A DNA stretch of 64,000 nt, taken from NCBI GenBank assembly GCA_004193205.1, contig RZUM01000001.1:626424-690423 (forward strand). The letters run 5' to 3'. Within the stretch, counting starts at the first letter, position 1. Each line of letters starts with the position of its first letter. This document shows, piece by piece, positions 8,082 to 15,576 of this stretch. The DNA comes from Gordonia sediminis (GTDB lineage: Bacteria; Actinomycetota; Actinomycetes; Mycobacteriales; Mycobacteriaceae). The position numbers and the translations under genes are program-made. Below the pieces are notes generated by a model, which saw only the letters and a list, made by a program, of their open reading frames with translations, made no database searches and was not told the origin of the DNA.

Positions 8082-8113
8082 AAGTTGTTGCACCTCCGGG
8101 TGCGGCTGACTCC
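8082..8113 (+). promoter_or_regulatory. ECF-type promoter of the surface protein-sortase operon
   Basis: AAGTTGTTGCA, 14 nt, TGACTCC, identical in both boxes and spacing to 6431-6462. It lies about 50 nt before the surface protein start. Confidence 0.65.
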
Positions 8114-8162
8114 TACCTCTGAAGGCCGAACACCTCGGCCACCAGGACCACAGGAGCCAGCC

Positions 8163-8816
8163 ATGAACATCAGCATCCACACCGCACGAAACATTCTTCT
8201 GGGAACCGCCGTCGCCGCCGCACTAATCGGCCCCGGCGCCGGTATCGCTCTCGCCGAGAGTCCCGCACCGCAATTCGAGCCCGGCCTGAGCGTCGGCACC
8301 GTCGCCCCGCCGCCGGCCGACCCCGGTGACCTCCTGCCGCCGCCGCCCGACCCCGATCCGACGAATCCGGACGACTTCCTGCCTCCGCCCACCGACCCGG
8401 TGGACCCGGGTCACGGCGGTCCGGGCGACTTGGGCACCAACGACGACGACGAACCGCCCGTCGACCCGTGCGAGGAGACCAACACCTGCCCGCCCCCGGC
8501 CTGCGACCCGGAGCAGGACCCCGAATGCCCGACGCCGCCGTGCGACCCGGAGGAAGACCCCGAATGCCCGGTCGTGCTGTGCGACGTCGAGGACGGTACG
8601 AGCATCTGCCCGCCGTGCGAGGCCGAGGACACCTGCGATCAGACCACGACACCCGTGCCGGAGACCGAGGATCCCGAGCCCGTGTCGTCGGATCGTCCCA
8701 CCTTCGACACCGGGGACGAGCAGTCGGTCGCCGGCGCCGGTCTGGTCGGCGGCGGCATCGGCCTGATCATCGCCGGGGGTACGGCGGTCGCGGTGTTCCG
8801 TCGGCCCATCAAGTGA
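8163..8816 (+). CDS. Pro- and Cys-rich secreted protein with C-terminal membrane anchor, probable sortase substrate
   Basis: 217 residues. A signal peptide (residues 1-31, ending GIALAES) is followed by an acidic proline-rich segment and a Cys-rich centre with repeated C-x-P/CDPE-x-DPEC units (about ten Cys, residues 100-170). The C-terminus has SDRPTFDTGDE, then a hydrophobic helix AGAGLVGGGIGLIIAGGT and the basic tail FRRPIK. That layout mimics a sortase sorting signal, with FDTGD or similar in place of LPxTG. The downstream sortase overlaps its stop (GTGA), supporting an enzyme-substrate pair. The Cys-rich repeats may form disulfides or bind metal. Confidence 0.8.
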   Translation: MNISIHTARNILLGTAVAAALIGPGAGIALAESPAPQFEPGLSVGTVAPPPADPGDLLPPPPDPDPTNPDDFLPPPTDPVDPGHGGPGDLGTNDDDEPPVDPCEETNTCPPPACDPEQDPECPTPPCDPEEDPECPVVLCDVEDGTSICPPCEAEDTCDQTTTPVPETEDPEPVSSDRPTFDTGDEQSVAGAGLVGGGIGLIIAGGTAVAVFRRPIK

Positions 8817-8857
8817 ACGACCGGTCATCGTCGGGAGAAGCCATGCCGGGAGAAGCC

Positions 8858-9439
8858 ATGAAGTCACGCGGAATTGCCACAACGCTCGCGATCCTGCTCG
8901 CCGCGGCCGGAGTGCTGCTGCTGCTCACCGGGTGCGGCCAGAGCGACGGGTCGTCGGTGAAGCCGGCCCAGATCCTGTCCGGATCGACCCAACCTTCTTC
9001 CGAGCGGACCGCGGCCATCGGCGATCCGATCCACGTGCAGGTGCCGTCGGTGCAGATCGACGCGGCGGTGAAGCCCATCGTCGGGAGCGGGGACGAGATC
9101 GACCCGCCGACCGAGAACGACGCCTGGTGGTGGACCGAGCGAGGCGCGCCCGGTTCGGAGGACACCGTCTATCTCGCCGGACACGCGATCCACAACGGTG
9201 ACGGGGTGTTCAGCCCCCTGCTCCGGGTGCAGCCGGGAGCACAGATCCGGTTGGACACGACCGCCGGGACCCGGGTCTACCGGGTCGACGCCACCGCGAC
9301 CTACGACAAGCACAACCTCGAGGCCTACGACGAGGTCTGGCGCTCGGTGCCCGGTCGGCTGATCCTGGTCACCTGCTATGTCGTCGACGGTCGGGCGACC
9401 CAGGACAACTACCTGGTCTACGCATCATTGCTCAGCTGA
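8858..9439 (+). CDS. class E/F-type sortase with lipoprotein signal
   Basis: About 193 residues. The catalytic set of a sortase is present: His in AGHAIHNG near residue 110, Cys in VTCYVVDG near residue 173, and Arg in GRATQDN just after. The N-terminus MKSRGIATT..LLLLTGC ends in a lipobox, so this sortase may be a lipoprotein, unlike the usual membrane-helix-anchored forms. Start choice is open. GGGAG-AAGCCATG occurs twice in tandem, giving starts at 8843 and 8858, and a GTG at 8813 overlaps the previous stop. It probably anchors the upstream surface protein to the cell wall. Confidence 0.85.
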   Translation: MKSRGIATTLAILLAAAGVLLLLTGCGQSDGSSVKPAQILSGSTQPSSERTAAIGDPIHVQVPSVQIDAAVKPIVGSGDEIDPPTENDAWWWTERGAPGSEDTVYLAGHAIHNGDGVFSPLLRVQPGAQIRLDTTAGTRVYRVDATATYDKHNLEAYDEVWRSVPGRLILVTCYVVDGRATQDNYLVYASLLS

Positions 9440-9479
9440 AAGGAGGAGCGCCACAACTGAATAACGATTCCCTCTCGGT

Positions 9480-9510
9480 GAGCCGGGGCATCTGTCCGAT
9501 GCCCCGGCTC
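9480..9510. terminator. bidirectional hairpin terminator
   Basis: Perfect 13-bp stem GAGCCGGGGCATC / GATGCCCCGGCTC with a 5-nt loop, between the convergent sortase and hydrolase genes. It overlaps the hydrolase stop codon. No U-run follows, as is common in high-GC actinobacteria. Confidence 0.8.
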
Positions 9511-10315
9511 ATCGCGGTCCGACCAGGAACTCGAGCACCACGGCCGCGAACATCTCGGGATCGGTCTGATCGGCGATGTGTTGCTGACCGTCGAGGGTCA
9601 CCACATGGGAGTTGGGGATCGACCCGGCGGCCCGGTCGATGGCCTGTTGCAAGAACATCGGGCTGTCGCCGCCGCGGATCAGCAGCGTCGGTGCTCGCAC
9701 GGCCGCTGCCTCTCCCGGCGCCAGGACCAGCGCAACACTCTCCTCCCGTGGCAGCGTCGGAGCGGTGGCCACCCGCGCCGTCCAGCTCGGCTGCGCCTTC
9801 AGCGCGGTGATCTCTTTCTCCGGCATGTGCAGGACCTCGCGCAGCATCAGTTCCACGGTGTCCTCATAGCGGCCCGCGTCGACGGCCGACTGCATCCGGG
9901 CCACCAACTTCGCCGGCTGCGGCTGCTCGATGATCGCCGGTTCGTAGAGCACCAGCTTGCGCACGTTCGATGTGTGAGCCGCGGCGCGCAGCGCCAGGTA
10001 GCCGCCGAGCGAGTGACCGAGCACATCCACCGGACCTGCCGCATGTTTGGCCAGGGCATCGGTCACCGCGACGACGTCGTCGACCTCACGATCCGGGGAC
10101 CAGTCGGGGCCGTCGCTACTGCCGCCATGCCCGCGCCGGTCCATCAGGTACACGGTGCGGTGCTTTGCGAGGTACTCGGTGATCCGCCAGCGGTGATGGT
10201 CGGACATGGACCCATGGACGAGTAACAGGGGTGGTCCCGCACCTGCATTCCAGACGGCGATCCTGGTGCCGTCCGGCGTGTCAATGTGGCGTGGACCGAA
10301 CGGTTCCTTGCTCAT
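9509..10315 (-). CDS. alpha/beta hydrolase
   Basis: 268 residues with an alpha/beta hydrolase fold. The oxyanion region is LLLVHGSMSDHHRW, the nucleophile elbow GHSLGG is near residue 105, an acid lies in LLIRGGDSP, and the catalytic His is in GQQHIADQTDP near the C-terminus. It resembles the broad esterase/epoxide hydrolase group, and substrate is not predictable. It is transcribed alone, convergent with the sortase gene. The start at 10315 (MSKEPFGPRH) follows GGAGG. Confidence 0.85.
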   Translation of the reverse strand: MSKEPFGPRHIDTPDGTRIAVWNAGAGPPLLLVHGSMSDHHRWRITEYLAKHRTVYLMDRRGHGGSSDGPDWSPDREVDDVVAVTDALAKHAAGPVDVLGHSLGGYLALRAAAHTSNVRKLVLYEPAIIEQPQPAKLVARMQSAVDAGRYEDTVELMLREVLHMPEKEITALKAQPSWTARVATAPTLPREESVALVLAPGEAAAVRAPTLLIRGGDSPMFLQQAIDRAAGSIPNSHVVTLDGQQHIADQTDPEMFAAVVLEFLVGPR

Positions 10316-10431
10316 CGTTACCTCCGTGGGCGTCCCTCAATGGTCCCACTGCCCTCGGGTGCTGTCGAGGTTCGTCGGTCGCCGCATTCGTCGCCGGCTT
10401 CACCGACTCCGTCCCGGTCGAATCGCCACGA

Positions 10432-10872
10432 TCACGCATCCAGATGTTCGGCCAAGCGGATCATGATGTGACGTAGCGCTTTTCCGTCATCGGGCGCGAT
10501 GGCGTCGATGAAGTGTCGCTGCACACTGTCGGCGTGGACGCGCGCCGCCGCGGCGAAGGCCTCACGACCCGCTTCGGTCAGGACGGCGTAGTTGCCGCGT
10601 CGGTCTTCGGGTGCCGGTTCACGACACAACCAGCCTTTCCGCGCCATCGCGTCGATCTGATACGACAGCCGCGATGTCGAGAAGATCATTCGGTCGGCGA
10701 GGTCACGCATCCGCAGACGGCCCCCGCTCGCCTCGTGCAGGATCAGCAGAATGTTGTAGTCGGACATCGACATTCCTGCTGCAGCGCGTAACTCGGTGTC
10801 GAGCAGGGTCTGCAGTCGCGCGGTCGTCTCGACGAATGGACGCCATGCCGCCATCCGGGGATCGGTGGGCAC
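10432..10872 (-). CDS. MarR family transcriptional regulator
   Basis: 146 residues with a winged helix: helix-turn-helix GGRLRMRDLADRMIFSTSRLSYQIDAM (residues about 50-76) and the wing EDRRGNYAVLTEAG. The GTG start at 10872 follows the pirin stop after 2 nt, so the two genes are co-transcribed. A perfect inverted repeat before the pirin gene (11863-11880) is a fitting MarR operator, suggesting autoregulation. The ligand may be a phenolic or oxidant, as for many pirin-linked MarR proteins, but this is inference. Confidence 0.88.
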   Translation of the reverse strand: MPTDPRMAAWRPFVETTARLQTLLDTELRAAAGMSMSDYNILLILHEASGGRLRMRDLADRMIFSTSRLSYQIDAMARKGWLCREPAPEDRRGNYAVLTEAGREAFAAAARVHADSVQRHFIDAIAPDDGKALRHIMIRLAEHLDA

Positions 10873-10874
10873 GA

Positions 10875-11846
10875 TCAGCGGACGGTGTGTGGCATGAGCG
10901 CATCCGGCGGGATGACGCCGAGGCGACCGGCTTGGTAGTCCTCGATCGCCTCGACGAGTTGCTGTCGGGTGTTCATCACGAACGGTCCGTACTGCACCAC
11001 CGGCTCACGGATCGGCCGGCCACCCAGGACGAGCAATTCCAGCGCCGGGCGGTTGGAGTCCTGTCCGGCATCGGCGGTCACGGTGATCCGGTCACCGGAA
11101 CCGAAGACGGCGAGCTGCCCCTGCCGGATGGGCCGCTGTTCGGCGCCCACCGTGCCGCGCCCCGACAAGACGTAGACGAGCGCGTTGAAGTCCTGGCGCC
11201 ACGGGATGGACATCCGTGCGCCGGGTGCGACCGTGGTGTGGGCAAAGGTGATCGGGGTGTGCGTGGAGCCCGGGCCGGTGTGACCGTCGATGTCGCCGGC
11301 GACGATACGGATCAGCGCACCACCGTCGTCGGTGGTCACCAGATCAGCTTGCCCGCCTTCGAGATTCTGGTACTTCGGTGCCAGGAACTTGTCGGCGGCG
11401 GGCAGGTTCACCCACAGCTGGATGCCGTGGAAGAGCCCGCCGGACTCCACGAGCTCGGCCGGCGGCGTTTCGATGTGCAGGATGCCCGCACCCGCGGTCA
11501 TCCACTGGGTGGCGCCGTTCTCGATCAGGCCGCCGCCACCGGTGGAGTCCTGGTGCTGGAAGCGGCCGTCGATGATGTAGGTGACCGTCTCGAACCCGCG
11601 GTGCGGGTGCCAGGAGGTGCCTTTCGGCTCGCCCGGCTGGTAGTCGACCTCGCCCATCTGATCCATGTGGACGAAGGGATCGAGGTCGGCGGCAGACACC
11701 CCGGCAAATGCCCGGACCACCGGGAAGCCCTCGCCCTCGAATCCGCGGGGGCCGGTGGTCACCGATTTCACCGGGCGTTCGGTGTCCTCGGGCGCTGCAG
11801 CGCGCACCCGGGGCAGGGTCAAGGTGTCGGCGGTCACGGCGGGCAT
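10875..11846 (-). CDS. pirin family bicupin protein
   Basis: 323 residues. The N-terminal cupin has the pirin signature: HPHRGFETVTYIIDG near residue 80 and GAGILHIETPP near residue 120, with metal-binding His residues and Glu. The C-terminal cupin follows from about residue 185. Bacterial pirins can have quercetin 2,3-dioxygenase activity or act as redox sensors; the role here is not determined. First gene of a two-gene operon with marR. Confidence 0.9.
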   Translation of the reverse strand: MPAVTADTLTLPRVRAAAPEDTERPVKSVTTGPRGFEGEGFPVVRAFAGVSAADLDPFVHMDQMGEVDYQPGEPKGTSWHPHRGFETVTYIIDGRFQHQDSTGGGGLIENGATQWMTAGAGILHIETPPAELVESGGLFHGIQLWVNLPAADKFLAPKYQNLEGGQADLVTTDDGGALIRIVAGDIDGHTGPGSTHTPITFAHTTVAPGARMSIPWRQDFNALVYVLSGRGTVGAEQRPIRQGQLAVFGSGDRITVTADAGQDSNRPALELLVLGGRPIREPVVQYGPFVMNTRQQLVEAIEDYQAGRLGVIPPDALMPHTVR

Positions 11847-11862
11847 GGTGAGCTCCTCTCAG

Positions 11863-11880
11863 TAGCTCAATTTTGAGCTA
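11863..11880. promoter_or_regulatory. perfect inverted repeat, probable MarR operator
   Basis: TAGCTCAA-TT-TTGAGCTA: 8-bp arms with 2-nt spacer, 17 nt upstream of the pirin start. MarR dimers bind sites of this size. The marR gene is in the same operon. Confidence 0.75.
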
Positions 11881-11998
11881 TATGGCGCTCAACGGGAGGT
11901 AAGGCGACGATATTCCCGGGCGACCAGCTGATCCCGTCGGCCGCCGCGATCGACTGGTCGACACCAACGCTTCAGACACACCGGACGGCTGTCTCAGA

Positions 11999-13033
11999 TC
12001 AGACTGTGTAACGAACGGTATCCGTGTCGGCGAAGGTTGACACCACGGTTGCGAATAAAGAGCGGCCCTCAGGATTGATCCGAACGGTCATCGAACCACC
12101 ATCCGGAAGGTCTCGTGCAGCAGTCTCGATCGTGCTGACAAGCGGCCCGAGATCGTCAGACGCCTTATTCCGCGGGTCGCGATCATCGAGGAGGACGACG
12201 GTACAACCTCGACGACGTGCCTGGGCCACGGCCACCGCGACATCAATTGATTCACCCAGGGCCGGTGCCCGCAAAAGGTCCCTGAGTCGCGCTTCGGCGA
12301 TACGGCACTCCAATCGTTTCTCCGCGTCGAAGATCTCGCCGGCGGCCGCGGATTGGAGTAGGCCACCCACCGCGTGTACGACATCGCCCAACAACCTGTT
12401 GCGTTCCTCTATCGCCGTGTGCGATCGTGCTTCCTCGGCCGCGCGTACTGCTTCGCGGCCTCGCAGGGAGTACACCATTCTCGCCATCGGCCGGATTGTG
12501 AACGCAAACACCACTGACATCAGCACGGGGCCGAAATTGATGGCATACATGTCGATTCCGGTTGAGATGCCCTGACCGGTCTCGGCCGACCAGCTTGCGC
12601 AAACCACCCAAGTTGCCAGCGAACCAACAAGCGCCAGGCCAACCCTCCCGCGTACCGAGAGGTAGGTGAGAATCGCCGTCGTTGCGCGGAGCTGCCACAC
12701 CTGATTCATTGTCCAATCGGCCGGGGAGAGCTCGGTGAGTATGAGCAGGCTTGACCCGGGCCCCAGCGTCGCCAACGCGACCGACCAACCCGGCCCAAGC
12801 GGGTCCCCGGGTACCGCGAGGATCGCCATGACCCCACCCGACACGAGCAGCACTGCGACCGCGATTGGCCAAACATTCGCGACACCGTCGAGATTGGTAA
12901 AGGCCACCGCCGCGAAACTCAGGCAGAACGCGGCGGCAATCGCATACGCGCCCGGGCTGGTCATCCCCAGCAGGCGTCGTACATCGCCTTCAGCACCGCG
13001 CTGCGCGGATATCGAAGGGGTTAGCGGTGCCAC
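11999..13033 (-). CDS. membrane protein, kinase-like partner of the adjacent histidine kinase
   Basis: 344 residues from a GTG start that overlaps the end of the histidine kinase gene (alternative ATG at 12964). About six membrane helices (residues 30-185) are followed by a cytoplasmic coil AEEARSHTAIEERNRLLGDVVHAVGGLL. This resembles a histidine-kinase dimerisation helix (HAVGG region). The C-terminal 130 residues have no N-box or DNGxG motif, so no ATP site is seen. It looks like a degenerate sensor kinase that could heterodimerise with its neighbour. Same strand, 13-nt overlap, so translationally coupled. Confidence 0.7.
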   Translation of the reverse strand: MAPLTPSISAQRGAEGDVRRLLGMTSPGAYAIAAAFCLSFAAVAFTNLDGVANVWPIAVAVLLVSGGVMAILAVPGDPLGPGWSVALATLGPGSSLLILTELSPADWTMNQVWQLRATTAILTYLSVRGRVGLALVGSLATWVVCASWSAETGQGISTGIDMYAINFGPVLMSVVFAFTIRPMARMVYSLRGREAVRAAEEARSHTAIEERNRLLGDVVHAVGGLLQSAAAGEIFDAEKRLECRIAEARLRDLLRAPALGESIDVAVAVAQARRRGCTVVLLDDRDPRNKASDDLGPLVSTIETAARDLPDGGSMTVRINPEGRSLFATVVSTFADTDTVRYTV

Positions 13034-14316
13034 GTCAGGGTCACCGCCGTCCCGACGCCACGTTCGGAGACAATCGTGACGGCACAATTCTCCACCTGGT
13101 GCATTTGCGCACGGATGCTCGTCGCGAGGCCCAGTCGGTCGGGCGGAACGCGCCGCTGATCGAATCCCGCTCCGTTATCAGCAACTATCACCGTCATCTT
13201 GTCGGCGTTCGCCGTGATATCCACGATCCGGTCCACTCGCCGGTTCACAGAGCCGGCATGGCGGAGGCTGTTCGTGATCGCCTCCGCTGCGGCGGTCGCA
13301 ATCGCGCGAGCCACCAGTGAGGGGACGGAGTCGTTGCGGTGCTGCTCATCCACGGATTCGAAGATCGGCGCTTCGGGCCACGCACGTTCTACCGCCGATC
13401 GGACCGCAGAGACCGCGGCAGCACATGTAACAGATTCTTCGAGAGGGTCCTCGTTCACGGCTGCCTGCAACTCGTCGAGCGTGGCGCGAGCTCGATTGGT
13501 CAATTCAGTGGTGTTGCCTTCCCGCGCCAACGCGAGAAGGGTGGACATCACCCGGTCATGAACGAACGAGTCGACTCTCTTACGTTCGGCATCCCGAGCT
13601 GCAGCCGATGCCGAGAGCGCGGCCTGGGTGCGGGTTCGAACGACGGCCTCATCCAATACCGAACCCGTTCGCATCGCCATGATTGTCGCTGCCACAAACA
13701 GCGAGCAGAACATGGTGATGAACAGGATCTCAGGCCCGAGCGTGACAAAATTCTGATCTGCCCGAGTGACGTGATGCAGGATCTGTGCGAGCGCCGACGA
13801 CACGCCGAGATAGATGACGGTCGCCCACACCGGCCAACTGAAAGCTGTTGCCATTGCGGCGATTGCCGGAAAAGTGGACAACCACACGTCTTGCTGAGGA
13901 GATATACGGCTCTGCGACAGGGCCGGCAGCCACAAGATCGCGGAAGTCATCCATCCAATGGCCGCCAGGGTTCCCATCCAGCCGATCCATCGAACATCTC
14001 GGGCAAAGCTGGCTGGTATCAGCGCAATCAGCGGAACGCATACGATGACGATCGCTATCGGCGTCCACCACCCGTCAAGCACCTCGGCCTGCGACCGGAT
14101 GTGCGGGATGAGGAGGAGACCAAAGAAGACGCCACCACTGCCCATGAACCGGGCGAATGTTCGATAAATCGAGTCCGACGCGGATCCCGAGCCAGATGTT
14201 CCGGTCAAAACATCTTCCAAACGGGCGATAGCCTGCGCTCCGCCAGGGAGAAATGGGAAGACAAATCGCGTTCTCACGCCATAGGGCCGGCGGTTGTCAA
14301 TCCCTGTCGTCATCAT
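13021..14316 (-). CDS. sensor histidine kinase
   Basis: 431 residues from MMTTGIDNRR; a longer in-frame start exists at 14352. It has membrane helices over residues 60-210, then a dimerisation helix with ERKRVDSFVHDRVMSTLLA (likely phospho-His in FVHD). The HATPase domain has AAAEAITNSLRHAGS (N-box) and VADNGAGFDQRR (G1), ending GVGTAVTLTW. This is the NarX/DesK-like class. It is divergent from a NarL-type response regulator gene at 14429, with which it surely pairs, and is followed by a kinase-like membrane protein. Confidence 0.85.
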   Translation of the reverse strand: MMTTGIDNRRPYGVRTRFVFPFLPGGAQAIARLEDVLTGTSGSGSASDSIYRTFARFMGSGGVFFGLLLIPHIRSQAEVLDGWWTPIAIVIVCVPLIALIPASFARDVRWIGWMGTLAAIGWMTSAILWLPALSQSRISPQQDVWLSTFPAIAAMATAFSWPVWATVIYLGVSSALAQILHHVTRADQNFVTLGPEILFITMFCSLFVAATIMAMRTGSVLDEAVVRTRTQAALSASAAARDAERKRVDSFVHDRVMSTLLALAREGNTTELTNRARATLDELQAAVNEDPLEESVTCAAAVSAVRSAVERAWPEAPIFESVDEQHRNDSVPSLVARAIATAAAEAITNSLRHAGSVNRRVDRIVDITANADKMTVIVADNGAGFDQRRVPPDRLGLATSIRAQMHQVENCAVTIVSERGVGTAVTLTWHR

Positions 14317-14428
14317 CGGTCCGCCCTTTCTCCCGATGGAGTCTATGTGCACCAGGGCACCACCATGGGACTATGGTCGATGGTCGGGGCCCTGATACGA
14401 ACTACTGGCGCGATGGCGGACTGGCGAA

Positions 14429-15091
14429 ATGGATATATGTCGGATTGCCGTGGTCGATGACCACGAGACCACGATCCGGGGTCTCGCGGGTGTCATCGAA
14501 GAATGCCCCCAACTCACTTTCACCCACTCGGCGGCCACGGTGCCCGGATTGCTCGCGACAATGACCGACGATGTGGACTTGGTCGTGCTGGACTTGCGAT
14601 TGCCGGATTTATCCAGTCCCCAGGACAACTGCGCAGAGTTGCGAGATCACGGCGTGAAACACATTGTGGTGTTCACGAGCTTTGACGATGCTTACCTGGT
14701 TCGAGAAGCGGCAAAAGCCGGCGTGCTCGGCGTCATCAGCAAGGCGATAGGAGACGCGGAATTGCGCGAAATCCTTGTCGGGTGTGCTCGCGGGGAGCAC
14801 GTCATGACCACAGAGTGGGCCGCCGCGATCGACAGCGATCCCCTGATCGGCGCCGTTGGCCTTTCCCCACAACAGGTCCGCATACTGAGGTTGATCGCTT
14901 CCGGCGAGACGGTGTCGTCAGCGGCACGAGCAGCAGGCTTGAGCCCCGAAACTGTCCGTGACTACGTCAAACGCGTGCAGCTAAAGTACTCGCAGGCGGG
15001 CCGTCCAACTCGGACGCGTGCAGATCTTTATGAGCGGGCCATTGAGGACGGGTGGCTACCAGTTCCGCGACCCGAAGGCTTCGCGAGATAG
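14429..15091 (+). CDS. response regulator, NarL/FixJ family
   Basis: 220 residues. The receiver domain is at 1-125 with DDH acidic pocket, phospho-acceptor Asp in LVVLDLRLPD near residue 55, Thr/Ser in VFTSF and Lys in VISKA. The C-terminal LuxR-type HTH starts at LSPQQVRILRLIASGETVSSAAR (residues about 145-205). It is divergent from the histidine kinase. The next gene encodes a free-standing HTH domain similar to its C-terminus, ending in a matching AGRP-R-TR/K motif. Confidence 0.88.
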   Translation: MDICRIAVVDDHETTIRGLAGVIEECPQLTFTHSAATVPGLLATMTDDVDLVVLDLRLPDLSSPQDNCAELRDHGVKHIVVFTSFDDAYLVREAAKAGVLGVISKAIGDAELREILVGCARGEHVMTTEWAAAIDSDPLIGAVGLSPQQVRILRLIASGETVSSAARAAGLSPETVRDYVKRVQLKYSQAGRPTRTRADLYERAIEDGWLPVPRPEGFAR

Positions 15092-15106
15092 CGCCCCAAA
15101 TGCTTG

Positions 15107-15112
15107 TAGATT
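15107..15112 (+). promoter_or_regulatory. candidate -10 element
   Basis: TAGATT, just before the palindrome at 15120-15135 and about 75 nt before the HTH protein start. The -35 box is not clear. Confidence 0.3.
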
Positions 15113-15119
15113 GAACGCG

Positions 15120-15135
15120 CCCCCACAAGTGGGGG
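15120..15135. promoter_or_regulatory. perfect 16-bp palindromic operator candidate
   Basis: CCCCCAC-AA-GTGGGGG. The 2-nt centre is too short for an RNA loop, so a protein-binding site is more likely than a terminator. Its place next to a -10-like box and before an HTH gene suggests autoregulation. Confidence 0.55.
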
Positions 15136-15185
15136 TACCGAACATGTGTCTTGTGACTGCACAGCGGTGGCAGCAGGATGGAGAG

Positions 15186-15494
15186 ATGACAATCGCGCAG
15201 ACAACCCCCTCAACTCAAGTAGGGCTATCTCCTCGCGATGGCAGCGGAAACACCAAAGGTGACCCAATGCTGCCGCGCCTCAGCAAGCGCGAACGCGAGG
15301 TCATCAGGGCATGGGTTACGACCGAAACCAAATCGGCGGCCGCGAAGACGCTGTTCCTCGCCGAGGGAACGTTGAGCACGCACCTTGCCCGGGTCCGTCA
15401 AAAGTATGAGATCGCCGGGCGCCCCGCGCGTACCAAGAGTGCACTACTCGCACGTGCACTCCAGGACGGCATCGTGGAGTTGGAGGAACTCTGA
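15186..15494 (+). CDS. stand-alone LuxR-type HTH protein
   Basis: 102 residues. After about 30 unstructured residues comes one LuxR-like HTH: LSKREREVIRAWVTTETKSA, then STHLARVRQKYEIAGRPARTKSALLARALQDG. It is clearly similar to the C-terminal domain of the preceding response regulator (IAGRPARTKSALL against QAGRPTRTRADLY) but has no receiver. The start at 15186 follows AGGATGGAG; upstream ATG at 15144 is possible. It may compete with or dimerise with the response regulator. Confidence 0.7.
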   Translation: MTIAQTTPSTQVGLSPRDGSGNTKGDPMLPRLSKREREVIRAWVTTETKSAAAKTLFLAEGTLSTHLARVRQKYEIAGRPARTKSALLARALQDGIVELEEL

Positions 15495-15576
15495 AGACCC
15501 GTCCTTGGAATGGGCCGGTGAATATCAACAGATCAGGAGAACAACCATCGTCCGGGCTGCCGGAATCGGCTGCGAT

